From Luteolibacter sp. LG18 (GTDB lineage: Bacteria > Verrucomicrobiota > Verrucomicrobiia > Verrucomicrobiales > Akkermansiaceae), in contig NZ_AP024600.1 in assembly GCF_036322585.1 (NCBI RefSeq), positions 5,208,001 to 5,272,000 of the forward strand: DNA of 64,000 nucleotides. Direction: 5' to 3'. Below the pieces are notes generated by a model. The model was not told the DNA's origin and made no database searches. It saw only the letters and a list, made by a program, of their open reading frames with translations. The first letter of the stretch is position 1; each line of letters starts with the position of its first letter. Positions 27,101-37,500 of this stretch are shown in pieces. Made by a program: the position numbers and the translations under genes.

Positions 27101-28352
27101 AGTCCTGCCCGGCGTGGGCGGAGGCATCCGAGGTTACCAGACGCACGGACGTCGTCACCGGCGAGGGCTTGTCCAAGGTGATGGTGGCCGTGATGACCCG
27201 GCCCTGTTCACGGGCCGGAGCGGCGGACACCCGCGCGATGGGCAGGTGGTTGTAGGCGTTTTCCGAGAGATCGTAGAAATCCACGGTGGCGGGCACCGCC
27301 GCATCGAAGCGGGAACCGGGGTGAAAGCGGGCGAACCAGTCCGGTCCGTAGAGCGGGACGTAGCGCAGGACGGAATCCGTGTCCGGCAGAAAGGAAAGGT
27401 CGTCCACGACCACGGGATGCATCAGGTTCGAGAGATCGAAACGCCGGTAGCGAGTGGCATTCGACGTGCCGGGGGAGCTGAGCCAGAAGTGATCGCCACG
27501 GAAGGCCCCGCCCACATCATAGCTGCTGATCGTGTTGCCGCCCACGGAGATGACGGACGAGGTGGCGAGATTGGCGGAGGTGATGCGGTAGGAGCCGTCG
27601 TAGAGGAAGAGATACTCATCCGACATGGCGATGACACGGGCGTAGGAAGGGACGCTGGAGCGTCCGGTGCGCAGGCCGTTGGAGCGGTCGTAGAGCCGGA
27701 GCTCGAAGTTGTTCCCGGACGCGCGTACGATTGCCGCGACGCGGGTGGAGCTGATCTTGAGCTCGGTGACGTAGGTGACCATCCCGGCCGGGGCCAGGCC
27801 GAGATTGATTACACGGGGAATGCTGCCATCGGATAGATCGATGAGGGCGCAGCCGATCTCGCGGCGGGTGGGCTCGGTGGTGGAAATGCGGCTGACCATC
27901 CGTGCCACGATATTGTCGCCGGTGGCCTCCGCCCGCAGAGCGGCCTCAAGACCACCCCAGACCCAACCGTCCGGCAGGGTAACCGGGCCGATGAGCGAGT
28001 AGTCCGCAGCATTGCGGAGCTCCACCGGGCTCGGGCCGGACGGAGCACTGCGGGCATACAAGAGGCGCGTCGGCGTGGCGGCGATGAGATAGAGACCAGT
28101 GAACGCTCCCTCCGGAGCGGAGTGCGCCTCGCCGGTCAACGCCGGAATGGAGGGATCCAGAATGAGCCGCTTCCCCGTGCCCACCCGCTGCAGCGGTCCA
28201 TCGTAGAACGACCAATCGTCATAGACCGACGAGCCCAGCGGCGAAACCAATGTCCGGGGCTGGAGCCCGGGCACGACATCCGCCCCGGCCGAACCACAAG
28301 CGATGGCGAAAAACACGACGAGGCGGCGCAACAACAATCCGGGGCGGAACAT
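24136..28352 (-). CDS. Secreted Calx-beta/beta-propeller protein with C-terminal frameshift
   Basis: A large exported protein, with a signal peptide in MFRPGLLLRRLVVFFAIA. It contains PQQ/FG-GAP-like propeller repeats and two Calx-beta domains with the markers ITATITLDKPSPVTTSVRLV and IPLIEDDVIEPHESFSLGLV. The C-terminus has a DPDGDGLANWQEFLLGTSP calcium-type repeat and the 'SSDLIHWTREVPEW' ending seen in verrucomicrobial exported proteins. An 11-bp tandem duplication at 24241-24262 shifts the frame. Without it the protein would end WCHVWSKGAANGVETIEL...VRFSFSE at the stop 24136-24138 (1401 residues). With it, translation runs through unrelated sequence into the small gene at 23790. Function is unknown; a cell-surface calcium-binding role is inferred. 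Confidence 0.75.
24241..24262. repeat. 11-bp tandem duplication causing a frameshift
   Basis: GCACCACTCCG occurs twice back to back at 24241-24251 and 24252-24262. Eleven bases are not a multiple of three, so the duplication shifts the last 37 codons of the propeller protein. Removing one copy restores a C-terminus that keeps the protein-like pattern and a stop at 24136. It may be a real slippage mutation, phase variation, or an assembly error. Confidence 0.85.
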
Positions 28353-28508
28353 CGCGGCGGAAATGCAGGATTTCCAGCCGTTAGGCAAGTGGAATGTTGT
28401 TACATCGGAGTCATGCAGGATGCAATTTTCCACCGCGAAATGATAACGGATCGACGCGGGGAGTTGAGGCGTGGGGCATGAAATGATGGATCCGCGGCGG
28501 CACCCAAA

Positions 28509-28532
28509 GGAGTGGCGGATTTCGATCCGCCA
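28509..28532 (+). repeat. Single REP-like hairpin, GGAG head
   Basis: GGAG is followed by an 8-bp perfect stem, TGGCGGAT and ATCCGCCA, around a TTCG loop. The GGAG foot and short palindrome fit the REP class; compare the GGAG hairpins at 34238-34440 and 37604-37808, which have a different but equally paired stem. No partner copy faces it here. Confidence 0.55.
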
Positions 28533-28675
28533 TGCTCGGAAGGACACCCTTTCGCCCAGCGACCTCCGGCACCCGGAAGCCTCCGAACGCAAAGGGAAAA
28601 GGATCATCGCCCGGAAACGTGGCTCCCCGAAAAGAAGCCACTCCTTGATCGCTGGCAACGGAGCGAGGCCCAAAC

Positions 28676-28709
28676 AAAAAGCCGCACCTGTTTCCGGGTG
28701 CGGCTTTTT
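28676..28709 (-). terminator. Rho-independent terminator of eno
   Basis: GCCGCACC and GGTGCGGC form an 8-bp stem with an 8-base loop. On the minus strand the hairpin is followed by TTTTTGTTTG, 44 bp after the eno stop. T residues on the other side (28705-28709) mean it could also work in the opposite direction. Confidence 0.88.
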
Positions 28710-28752
28710 GAAAAATGGCGGACGCCTCGTGACGTGGCATCCCCCGCCCTGC

Positions 28753-30170
<1,418 letters not shown>

Positions 30171-30172
30171 AA

Positions 30173-32011
30173 TTAGGGATTGAACGGAGCGATGGAACGG
30201 ACCGTGAGCGTCCGTTTCTCATCGGTGACAGGATCGCGTGCCTCGACGGTATCACCCGGCTTGAGGCCGAGGAACGAGGCACCGAGTTCGGACAAATAGG
30301 AAAGCTGGCTCTTCTCCGGATCGGAGTCCCAGGCACCGAGCACGGTGTAGACGATCTCCTTGCCGGCGGCATCGGCGAAGGTGACGATCGTGCCGATGTT
30401 CACGGCGCTGGCGTCGGAGCCCTTGAAGTCGGTGCCGCGGGCGCGGCTGATGTCCTTCTGGAGCTCCGCCTTGCGGTTGCCGAGGAACTTCTGGTACTCC
30501 TTCGCGGACTTGTACTCGAAGTTCTCGCGCAGGTCGCCGTATTCGCGGGCGATGGAGATGTCCTTGGTGTTCTGCGGGATGCGGACGCGGATGATGTCAT
30601 CCAGCTCCGCCTTCTTGCGCTCCAGGCTATCCCAGGAAACGACGAGTTCCTCCTCGCGCTTCTTGTTCTCACCGGAGACAAGCTCGGCGGTGTCGGGCTT
30701 CGCCTTGATCACGCGGGCCATCAGCGACTTCTTCTCGAGGTCGCCGAAGACCGGGCACTCCAGCATGCGGCGGGCGAAATTGCGGGCCTCGTTGATGTCC
30801 ATCAGCGTGACCAGATCGTTGAGCAGTTGCTTGTCCTCCGTGAGGAGCGTCTGCAGACGGGAGGTCTTGCGCGGGCCGTCGGAAAGGTGGTCGTTCTCCA
30901 GCAGGTTGAGGACGGAGGCACCGACCTCCGGGCTGAAGACCTCGATGGCGGAGCCATTGCGCTCACGGCAGATCCAAATCAGCGCGTCCGGGCCGAGGGC
31001 GCGGCGGGCGATGGCGGACCGCAGGTGGCGGCCCAGCGCGAGAAGCTCCTTCCGCTCGACGAGCAGGCGGGCGATTTCCGTGACACCGCGGGCACCCACG
31101 CGATCGAAGACCTGCACGATGCGGTCCACCCAGGCCTCGCCATAGGCGGCCGGGAAGGCTTCATAAATGGCGCGCTGGCGGTTGGACGGCAGCGGACCGA
31201 CTTCATCGGACAGACGCTGGGCGTCCACCGTTTGGAGCAGGTCGGAGATACGGACCGCGCTCGGATCGAGTTCGAGAGCCTTAGCGGTGCCGACGACTTC
31301 ATCGCGGGCAGCGAGGAGCTGGAGCGAGAGGCCAAGCTGGACGCGGGACGACTTGCGCGCGCCTTCGTCGATGTCGACGAGAAGCTGGCGGAGCGAATCC
31401 TGGTCGTTGGCGAAGGCGCCGATGTCGGCGGCGATCGCCTCGAGCGCCTTGATCATGCCCTTCAGGTCGCGGGCGGCTTCGAAATCCGCCACCAGCTCCT
31501 GGGCCGGAGTGCGTTCGCCACCGCGCAGGACGAGGGACTCGTTGCGCTTCTGCGGGACCACCACCCGGCGGCTTTCGCGCAGGGCTTTCTTGGCGGAATC
31601 CCACCATTTCTTGAAATCATCGGGAGCGATCACGGCCCCGGAGAGCTCTTTCTCCAGCGCGTCCCCGGTCATGGAGCCGCCGTGGCTGTCCAGCAGGTGG
31701 ATCACCAGTTCGACCGGGTCCTTCTTCGCCAGCGCGCGCAGCTCCTCGAGCTGCTCCACCTTCTTCGCGCGGAAGTCTTCTGCGGGGATCCATTCGGTCT
31801 TCTGGAACGCGAACTGGAGCTCCATCGTCTGGGCGGCGGAACGTTCGAAATCGATCACCACCTTCTTCGCCGGGAGATCCCACTCGATCACCTTTCCGGC
31901 ACCCCAGGACTTATGGATACAGAAACTTCCGGGCGAGAGTTGGGTAAGGCGCTCTCCCACCGGTTTTGGGATGCGTCCGGCTTCAACCAACTTTGCCACA
32001 TCGGGATGCAT
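30173..32011 (-). CDS. GreA/GreB-type elongation factor fused to long N-terminal region
   Basis: A 612-residue protein whose last ~160 residues are a complete GreA/GreB factor. A coiled coil has the acidic tip REYGDLRENFEYKSAKEYQ (Asp493 and Glu496 in the positions of the catalytic acidic pair), followed by the FKBP-like C-domain with LSYLSELGASFLGLKPGD. Gre factors rescue backtracked RNA polymerase by stimulating transcript cleavage. Canonical GreA is only ~160 residues. The first ~70 residues (FCIHKSWGAGKVIEWDLPAK) resemble a small beta-barrel of the CarD/KOW type, and residues 80-450 are helical with no family I recognise. ATG 32011 was chosen because sequence upstream is a repeat. The fusion suggests a polymerase-associated factor with extra contacts; this is inference. 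Confidence 0.85.
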   Translation of the reverse strand: MHPDVAKLVEAGRIPKPVGERLTQLSPGSFCIHKSWGAGKVIEWDLPAKKVVIDFERSAAQTMELQFAFQKTEWIPAEDFRAKKVEQLEELRALAKKDPVELVIHLLDSHGGSMTGDALEKELSGAVIAPDDFKKWWDSAKKALRESRRVVVPQKRNESLVLRGGERTPAQELVADFEAARDLKGMIKALEAIAADIGAFANDQDSLRQLLVDIDEGARKSSRVQLGLSLQLLAARDEVVGTAKALELDPSAVRISDLLQTVDAQRLSDEVGPLPSNRQRAIYEAFPAAYGEAWVDRIVQVFDRVGARGVTEIARLLVERKELLALGRHLRSAIARRALGPDALIWICRERNGSAIEVFSPEVGASVLNLLENDHLSDGPRKTSRLQTLLTEDKQLLNDLVTLMDINEARNFARRMLECPVFGDLEKKSLMARVIKAKPDTAELVSGENKKREEELVVSWDSLERKKAELDDIIRVRIPQNTKDISIAREYGDLRENFEYKSAKEYQKFLGNRKAELQKDISRARGTDFKGSDASAVNIGTIVTFADAAGKEIVYTVLGAWDSDPEKSQLSYLSELGASFLGLKPGDTVEARDPVTDEKRTLTVRSIAPFNP

Positions 32012-32113
32012 GCGGCGGAAGATGGAAAGCGACCGCCGAAAACGCAAGCATTCACGGGTTAAAATGCCATGGGTGGGGAAATGGGGGCCGCCCAAGGCAC
32101 CGCCGCAGGCGAA

Positions 32114-32343
32114 GTAGCGTGAGTTTCCAAACTTGCGCGTGGGAAGATCCACGAACGCCGATGCAGGCCCAGTCCGCCGACGGGTGATCAGTGATTGGAG
32201 GTCAGTGCCCAGAGAAGAGGGGGAGCGCTCCGGGGGACTGCCCTCTCTTCACCGACCACCGGCAGCTGGCCACTCAAAGGCAGACACGACCTGCACGCGA
32301 CTTCGCGAGCGCCCCCACCCACAAGCAAGAATGCTTGTGCTAC
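32114..32343. repeat. REP pair (GTAG heads) enclosing a heptad palindrome
   Basis: The left unit on the plus strand at 32114 is GTAGC followed by a hairpin (AGTTT/AAACT extended by GCG pairs), then GTGGGA and, further on, CCCAGTCCGCC. The right unit starts at 32343 on the minus strand: GTAGC, hairpin ACAAGCA/TGCTTGT, then GGGTGGGGG and TCTGCCTTTGAGTGGCC. The two face each other. Between them (32185-32276) is another imperfect inverted repeat with 7-bp units such as CAGTGAT and TGGAGGT. The right unit begins 8 bp after the stop of the PDZ gene. REP/BIME assignment is inference from the GTAG head and the facing arrangement. Confidence 0.7.
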
Positions 32344-32351
32344 CTGAAGGC

Positions 32352-33161
32352 TCACTCCTCCGGACGATCCGGCGGCGGCACCACGCGCGGGCGCGGCGGG
32401 CGGACGCTTTCCATGCGGCCATCGAGGGCCACATCCAGGCCGCGGCGCAGGGCTTTTACCCGACCACGCCAGGCTTCCGGAACGGCAGTCACATCGCAGT
32501 TCGGAGGCAGGTTGCCATTGAAAATCAATTCGCCCGTGGCATCGGTGATCTCCAGCTCGTAGCCCTTCCCATCCGGGATGCGCTTGAGGGAGGCCTTGCC
32601 GTCCTCCACCGCCAGGCTGGCGGTGCGGTTCTCGCGGTTGATGATGCGGGTGATCACCCCGTCATCCTCCCGCAGCATGGCGTTCTCCACCGGGCCCATC
32701 GGCAGCGGACGGTTCACTGGGAAGGCCCCCACGGTGAGCGGGATGTCCATTGCCTTGCCGCTGCGGAAGACCGCGAGTGAAACGACGTCCCCGGCGTGCT
32801 TCTGGCGGAGCAGCACCGCGAGCTGGCCCTCGTTGACCAGAAACTGGTCGCCAAACTTCCACACCACATCGAGCGCGCGCAGGCCGGCCTTTTCGGCAGG
32901 CCCCTTTGCCTCCACGGACTGGATCACGAAGCCCATCCCGGCTGGCAGGTCCGGCAGGTGGGCGCGGGTGCTATCATCCGGCTTGGAGACATTGAAGCCC
33001 AGCCACGCCGGACCCTCCATCAGCTTCTGGGCGCGCACCGCATCCCGCTCCACGCCCGGAAAGGGGGCGGTGCTCGGCGGCAGGGCGACACCACCCTGCG
33101 GATCCTCGGCATGGGCGCCGCCGAGAAACATCATCAGGGGAATGAAACGGGCGATTTTCAT
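32352..33161 (-). CDS. Exported PDZ-domain protein
   Basis: A 269-residue protein with a signal peptide (MKIARFIPLMMFLGGAHAED). Residues 68-145 form a PDZ domain (GMGFVIQSVEAKGPAEKAGL, then DVVWKFGDQFLVNEGQLAVL). No protease domain is present. The C-terminal third ends in a Pro/Arg-rich tail (RPPRPRVVPPPDRPEE). PDZ domains of this kind bind C-termini of exported or misfolded proteins. Its ATG overlaps the stop of the upstream TM gene by one base (TGATG), so translation is probably coupled, and it is the last gene of the sigma operon. It may be the envelope output or the stress-sensing partner of that system; this is inference. Confidence 0.8.
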   Translation of the reverse strand: MKIARFIPLMMFLGGAHAEDPQGGVALPPSTAPFPGVERDAVRAQKLMEGPAWLGFNVSKPDDSTRAHLPDLPAGMGFVIQSVEAKGPAEKAGLRALDVVWKFGDQFLVNEGQLAVLLRQKHAGDVVSLAVFRSGKAMDIPLTVGAFPVNRPLPMGPVENAMLREDDGVITRIINRENRTASLAVEDGKASLKRIPDGKGYELEITDATGELIFNGNLPPNCDVTAVPEAWRGRVKALRRGLDVALDGRMESVRPPRPRVVPPPDRPEE

Positions 33162-33631
33162 CAGAACGAGCTGACTGGCATCAAAATGGTCTCTTCCCGC
33201 GGCTCGGACACCCGCACGGTGTAGCCGGTCTCGCGGTCCTTCAGGGTGTTTTCCCCCACCACTCGCACGCGCACGGCCTGCATGGCGGAGCCATCGGGAT
33301 TCGCCACCCAGCCCTCGTCGGACATGGATTCCACCCGGTCGGATTCCTCCACCAGTTGGATGCCATCGGCCCCGCGGGTGGTGGCCAGCGCCGGGCGGCC
33401 GGTGACCGGGGCGGAGGCGGGATTGAAAAGCACGGGCACGGCCACCAGTCCGGCGATCACGGCGGCGGCGGCCAAGCCGATGAGCGGGCCACGCGCCCGG
33501 CGGACCGGGGAGGCGGGCAGCTCGGCGGCCAGACCGTCCAGCATCTCCTCGATCGAGCGCTGGCCGGACACGCTCATGGCGGTCGGCATCAGGCGAGCCA
33601 GGGCGGCTTCGATGGGATCAGGCGTTTGCAT
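33161..33631 (-). CDS. Single-span protein, likely anti-sigma factor
   Basis: A 156-residue protein with a ~45-residue cytoplasmic N-terminus (EMLDGLAAELPASPVRR), one membrane helix (LIGLAAAAVIAGLVAVPVLF, about residues 50-69) and an outer C-terminal part with alternating strands (VRVRVVGENTLKDRETGYTV). It overlaps the ECF sigma gene by 14 bp and the PDZ gene by one base. This position and topology are typical of an ECF anti-sigma factor. However, I see no zinc-binding HxxxCxxC motif, so it would be a non-zinc type or another membrane partner. Function is inferred from context. Confidence 0.65.
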   Translation of the reverse strand: MQTPDPIEAALARLMPTAMSVSGQRSIEEMLDGLAAELPASPVRRARGPLIGLAAAAVIAGLVAVPVLFNPASAPVTGRPALATTRGADGIQLVEESDRVESMSDEGWVANPDGSAMQAVRVRVVGENTLKDRETGYTVRVSEPREETILMPVSSF

Positions 33632-34148
33632 GTCGTTCCTCCTTGAGGCGGCGAAGTTCGTGGGAAAGTTGGTCGAGCGCGTAGCGGTAGCGGGACGCGG
33701 CGGTGTTCGGGGAGATCGCCAAGGTTTCGGAGATCTCGGCGAAGGTCAGGCCGCCCCAGGTCTTCATCACCACCACCTCGCGCAGTTTCGGGCTCAGCCG
33801 CTGGACGGCATCGCGCAGGAACACCGCTTCCTCGTCCTCCTCGAGCGCCGGGTCGAGCCAGACGTCTTGGAAGTCATTGAGGTAGATTACGGACTCCTCG
33901 CGGTTGCGGCGTCGGGTCTCGGAGCGGTGGTGGTTCAGGCCGCAGAAGCGGATGGTGGAGAAGGCGAGCGGCAGGTCCGGCGGGGTCGCCCCCTTGTCGG
34001 CCTGGTAGTTCCAGAGACGCAGGATCGCCTCCTGGACCAGGTCCTCGGCGTCCTGACGGCACTGGCTCCAGCCGCGGGCGAACAGAAGCAAACGGGGGCC
34101 GTTGTCGGCCAACCATTGTTTCCATTCGGTAGCGAGAGCGTGCGCCAT
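33618..34148 (-). CDS. ECF-type RNA polymerase sigma factor
   Basis: A 176-residue ECF sigma factor. Region 2 runs from LLLFARGWSQCRQDAEDLVQ, then EAILRLWNYQ, for core binding and -10 recognition. Region 4 is LREVVVMKTWGGLTFAEISE with the helix-turn-helix continuing LAISPNTAASRYRYAL, for -35 recognition. Length and layout are standard. It is the first gene of an overlapping three-gene operon with a membrane protein and a PDZ protein. Such operons often respond to envelope stress, and the sigma factor often drives its own operon. No clear ECF promoter motif is visible upstream. Confidence 0.9.
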   Translation of the reverse strand: MAHALATEWKQWLADNGPRLLLFARGWSQCRQDAEDLVQEAILRLWNYQADKGATPPDLPLAFSTIRFCGLNHHRSETRRRNREESVIYLNDFQDVWLDPALEEDEEAVFLRDAVQRLSPKLREVVVMKTWGGLTFAEISETLAISPNTAASRYRYALDQLSHELRRLKEERHANA

Positions 34149-34237
34149 TCATGGGGAAAATGCCGCGAGGTCCCCCGTTTGTCTGCAAAATCTTCCAGAA
34201 ATCCCAAACCGCTGGGAATGAGGGGATGGTCTCCGTC

Positions 34238-34440
34238 TCTGAATATGGAGTGCGGCGAGCAATCGCCGCTTTGGGTGCCGGAGAGTCATCGACGGGGATG
34301 CGGGGGAATCCAGAGCAAGGGCTTGAACCAGAGCAGGAGCTGTTCTGGAACGAGGGAGCGATCTGACAATAGCACGCTCCCACCCGGCGATGGCTCACCT
34401 CCGCCCATAGCGGCGATCGCTCACCGCACTCCACATCAGA
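34238..34440. repeat. 203-bp palindrome-ended repeat, copy A (GGAG REP pair)
   Basis: The left end (34247 onwards) is GGAG followed by hairpin GCGGCGA/TCGCCGC. The right end, read on the minus strand, is GGAG followed by nearly the same hairpin (GCGGTGA/TCGCCGC). The ends therefore face each other. The interior shares TTCTGGAACGAGGGAGCG and CCGGCGATG with copy B at 37604-37808, in the same order and orientation. It carries no gene. The element fills the gap between the sigma operon and the glycosidase gene. Confidence 0.85.
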
Positions 34441-34505
34441 ATCCCCCACCCCGCCCGCTCAGGAATCTCTTCCCATTTCCAAACATCCGTTGTTAGCCTC
34501 ATCGA

Positions 34506-37500
34506 GTGGCTGGACATGAGGAAACACCGGTGACCGTGGACGATTTCGAGAGCCCCGCCTCGTGGATGGCGGTGGCCTCCGGTCTGGCGGAATTGAAGAT
34601 CGACGCGAAAAAGAACAGCCACGGCCAGGCGCTGCGGATGGGCTTCGATTTCAAGGGCGGCGGCGGTTTCGTGGTCGCCCGCAAGGAGATCCCGATGAAG
34701 CTCTCGGAAACTTGGGAGTTCCGGTTCCGCCTGCGCGGCGAGGTGCCGCCGAACCGCTTCGAGTTCAAGATCGTGGACCCCACCGGCGCGAACGTCTGGC
34801 GCTGGACCGAGGAACCGCTGGAAACCAACCACCGCTGGCGGGAAATCGTGATCCCGGCCAGCCACATGCCCTTCGCCTGGGGCCCGGCCGGTGGCGGCGT
34901 GCCGAAGGAGATCGGTGCGATCGAGTTCGTGATCTCGGCGGGCAGCGGCGGCGCGGGCCAATTGCTGATCGACCGCTTCGAGTGGGTCGATACCGGCGCG
35001 CTGGTGCCGGTGGCCTGCCAGGCGTCCTCGGGCGACCCAAAGGCGCTGCGCGATCCTTCCAGCCGGAATCCCTGGCACAGCTCGCCGGAGGACCCCGCGC
35101 CATGGGTGGAGCTGGACTTCGGCCGCACCCGCGAGCTGGGCGGGCTGATCCTGCACTGGGTGCCCGGCCATGCCCGCGATGTGCTGGTGGAGAGTTTCCA
35201 CGGCGATTCCTGGCGGCCGTTGCTCGATCTGCAGGGCGTTCATGGCCGTCTGACGCCGGTCCCCCTCCCCGCTCCGGAAACGCGGCGTATCCGTCTGAAA
35301 CTCGGGGCCGGGGCCGCGCTTTCGTGGATCGAGTGGAAGGGCGCGGAGTTTTCCCGCTCCGATGACGAGTTCCTGCACGCGGTGGCGGCGGAGTCCGCGC
35401 CGGGCGCGTTCCCGAAGTACTGGCAGCGCCGGCAAACGCTGCTCACCCCGGTCGGCTCGCCGCAGGGCGGCCCGAGGTCGATGATGAACGAGGAGGGCTT
35501 GGTGGAAACCGATACCGCCGGTCCCTCGCTGGAACCTTTCCTCCACGATGGCGAGCGGCTGTGGACCTGGGCGGACACCCGGCCGGTGCAGACCTTGGAC
35601 CACGGCTGGATGCCGATGCCGCGGGTGACGTGGGAATGCGGCGACCTCACTCTGGAAACCTTCGCCACGCCCTGCGATTTCGGAAACCTGTGCCGCGGCA
35701 CCGTGGTGGACTACACCGTGGAGAACACCGGCAGCCGCCCGCGGCGCGCGCGTCTGCACGTGGCGATCCGCCCGTTCCAAGCCACCCCGCCGTGGCAGCA
35801 CTACCAGAAACTCGGCGGAAAGAGTCCGATCCACGCCGTGGAGATCGAGGATCGGGTATGCCGCCTGAATGGCGAGCGCCAGATCCTCGCGCTGGATCCG
35901 CCGGATGCCTCCGGTTGCCAGCCCTTCGTTTCCGGCCGCCTCGTCACCCTGCTCGGCGAGAACCAAGTGCCCGCCGCCAGCCGCACCACCGACCCACTCG
36001 GCTGGGCGGAGGCCGTGTTCAGTTTCGATCTCGAGCTGGCCCCGGGCGAAAAGGTCGTCCGCCGGATGGGGATTCCGTTTTCCCCGCTGGCCGATCTCCC
36101 GAACGTGCCGTGCCGGGAAGCCTGCTCGCGGAAAACCTGGAAGGATGAACTCGGCTCGGTCGAGTTCGACGTGCCGCCGGATTGGGAGGACGCGGTGGAC
36201 GCCTGGCGCACCGCCGCCGCCCACATCTTGGTGAACCGCCAGGGCCCCGCCCTCCATCCCGGCCCGCGCCGCTACAACCGCGCGTGGATCCGCGATGGCG
36301 TGGTGATGGGCGGCGCGCTCGCCCGCGCCGGAGCCGCCCACGCCTATTTCGATTTCATCCGCTGGTATGCCCCGTTCCTGCGCGACGATGGCTTCGTGCC
36401 GTGCTGCGTGGATGAAAACGGCGCGGACTGGCTCATCGAGTACGACAGCCAGGGCCAGTGGCTCCACGGCATCGCGGAGTGCCACCGCTTCGGCGCGGGC
36501 AATGCATTCGCCGAAACCCTGTGGCCGACGGTGAAGAAGTGCATTGCGCTGACCCGCGCCCTGCGCGAGCGTCGACCGGACGAGGGCTACCGAGACCCGC
36601 AGAAGCGCCCGTTCCGCGGCCTGCTGCCGGAATCCGCCAGCCATGAGGGCTACCTCGCCCACCCGGTCCATTCCTACTGGGATGACTTCTGGGCAATCCG
36701 CGGCCTGCTCGACATCGCCCGCCTCGCGGAGAAACTCGACCGCCCGGAGCGCGAGGTGAAGGCCATCCGCTCGCTCGGCGAGGCGATGGTGGACGCGGTG
36801 ACGAAATCGCTGCGCGCCACCATGGAACTACGGGACATTCCCTACGTCCCCGGCTCGGTGGAGTGGGCGGACTTCGATCCCTCCGCCACCGCCGTGGCCG
36901 TGATGCTGCTCGATGGCCTCGGCGTGCTGCCCTGCGAGGGGCTGGCCGCCACCTTCGACAAATACCTGGAAGGCTTCCGCAAGAAGGTCTCCGGCGAGAC
37001 CCTGTGGACGAACTACTCCGCGTATGAAATGCGCATCGTCTCCGCGCTGGTCCGACTGGGCCGCCGCGAGGACGCCCACGAGCTGCTCGGATTCCTGCTG
37101 GCGGACCGCCGGCCGCGCGCATGGAACCAGTGGCCCGAGATCACCTGGAAGGACCCGGAAAGCCCCGGCCACTTCGGCGACATCCCGCACTCGTGGATCG
37201 GCGCGGAGTATGTCTACGGCTTCGCCGCCCTCTTCGCCTACGAGCGCGCGTCCGATGACACGCTGGTGCTGGCCGCCGGCCTGCCGCTGGAATGGTTCGC
37301 CCACGCCCGCACCAATGGCGTGGAGAACCTCGCCACCTACTACGGCTCCCTCACTTACTCGCTGCGCATCACCGGCGGCGAGTGGAAGCTGGAGATCGCC
37401 CCGCTCGCCATGCCCCCGCACGGCGGCATCGAGATCCGCCTGCCCGCAGCCCCGCACCTCAAGCGCATCCTCGTCAACGGCAAGCCCCACCCCGTCCCGG

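Larger units (their letters stand above)
28353..28752. other. Intergenic region between propeller gene and eno
   Basis: This 400-bp stretch contains a single GGAG-headed hairpin (28509-28532), the terminator of eno (28676-28709) and the presumed promoter of the propeller gene near 28353-28450, which is A+T-rich. A minus-strand open frame (28411-28740) passes through the hairpins and has no protein-like signature, so I do not call a gene. Confidence 0.5.

Noticed and set aside
23790..28673. A single 1627-codon protein
   Set aside because: Its last ~165 codons are out of the true frame because of the 11-bp duplication, and its first 107 codons lie upstream of the signal peptide.
28411..28740. 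109-codon minus-strand frame
   Set aside because: Crosses the eno terminator and a hairpin; no protein-like pattern.
32133..32780. 215-codon plus-strand frame
   Set aside because: Runs through the REP elements and then antisense to the PDZ gene.
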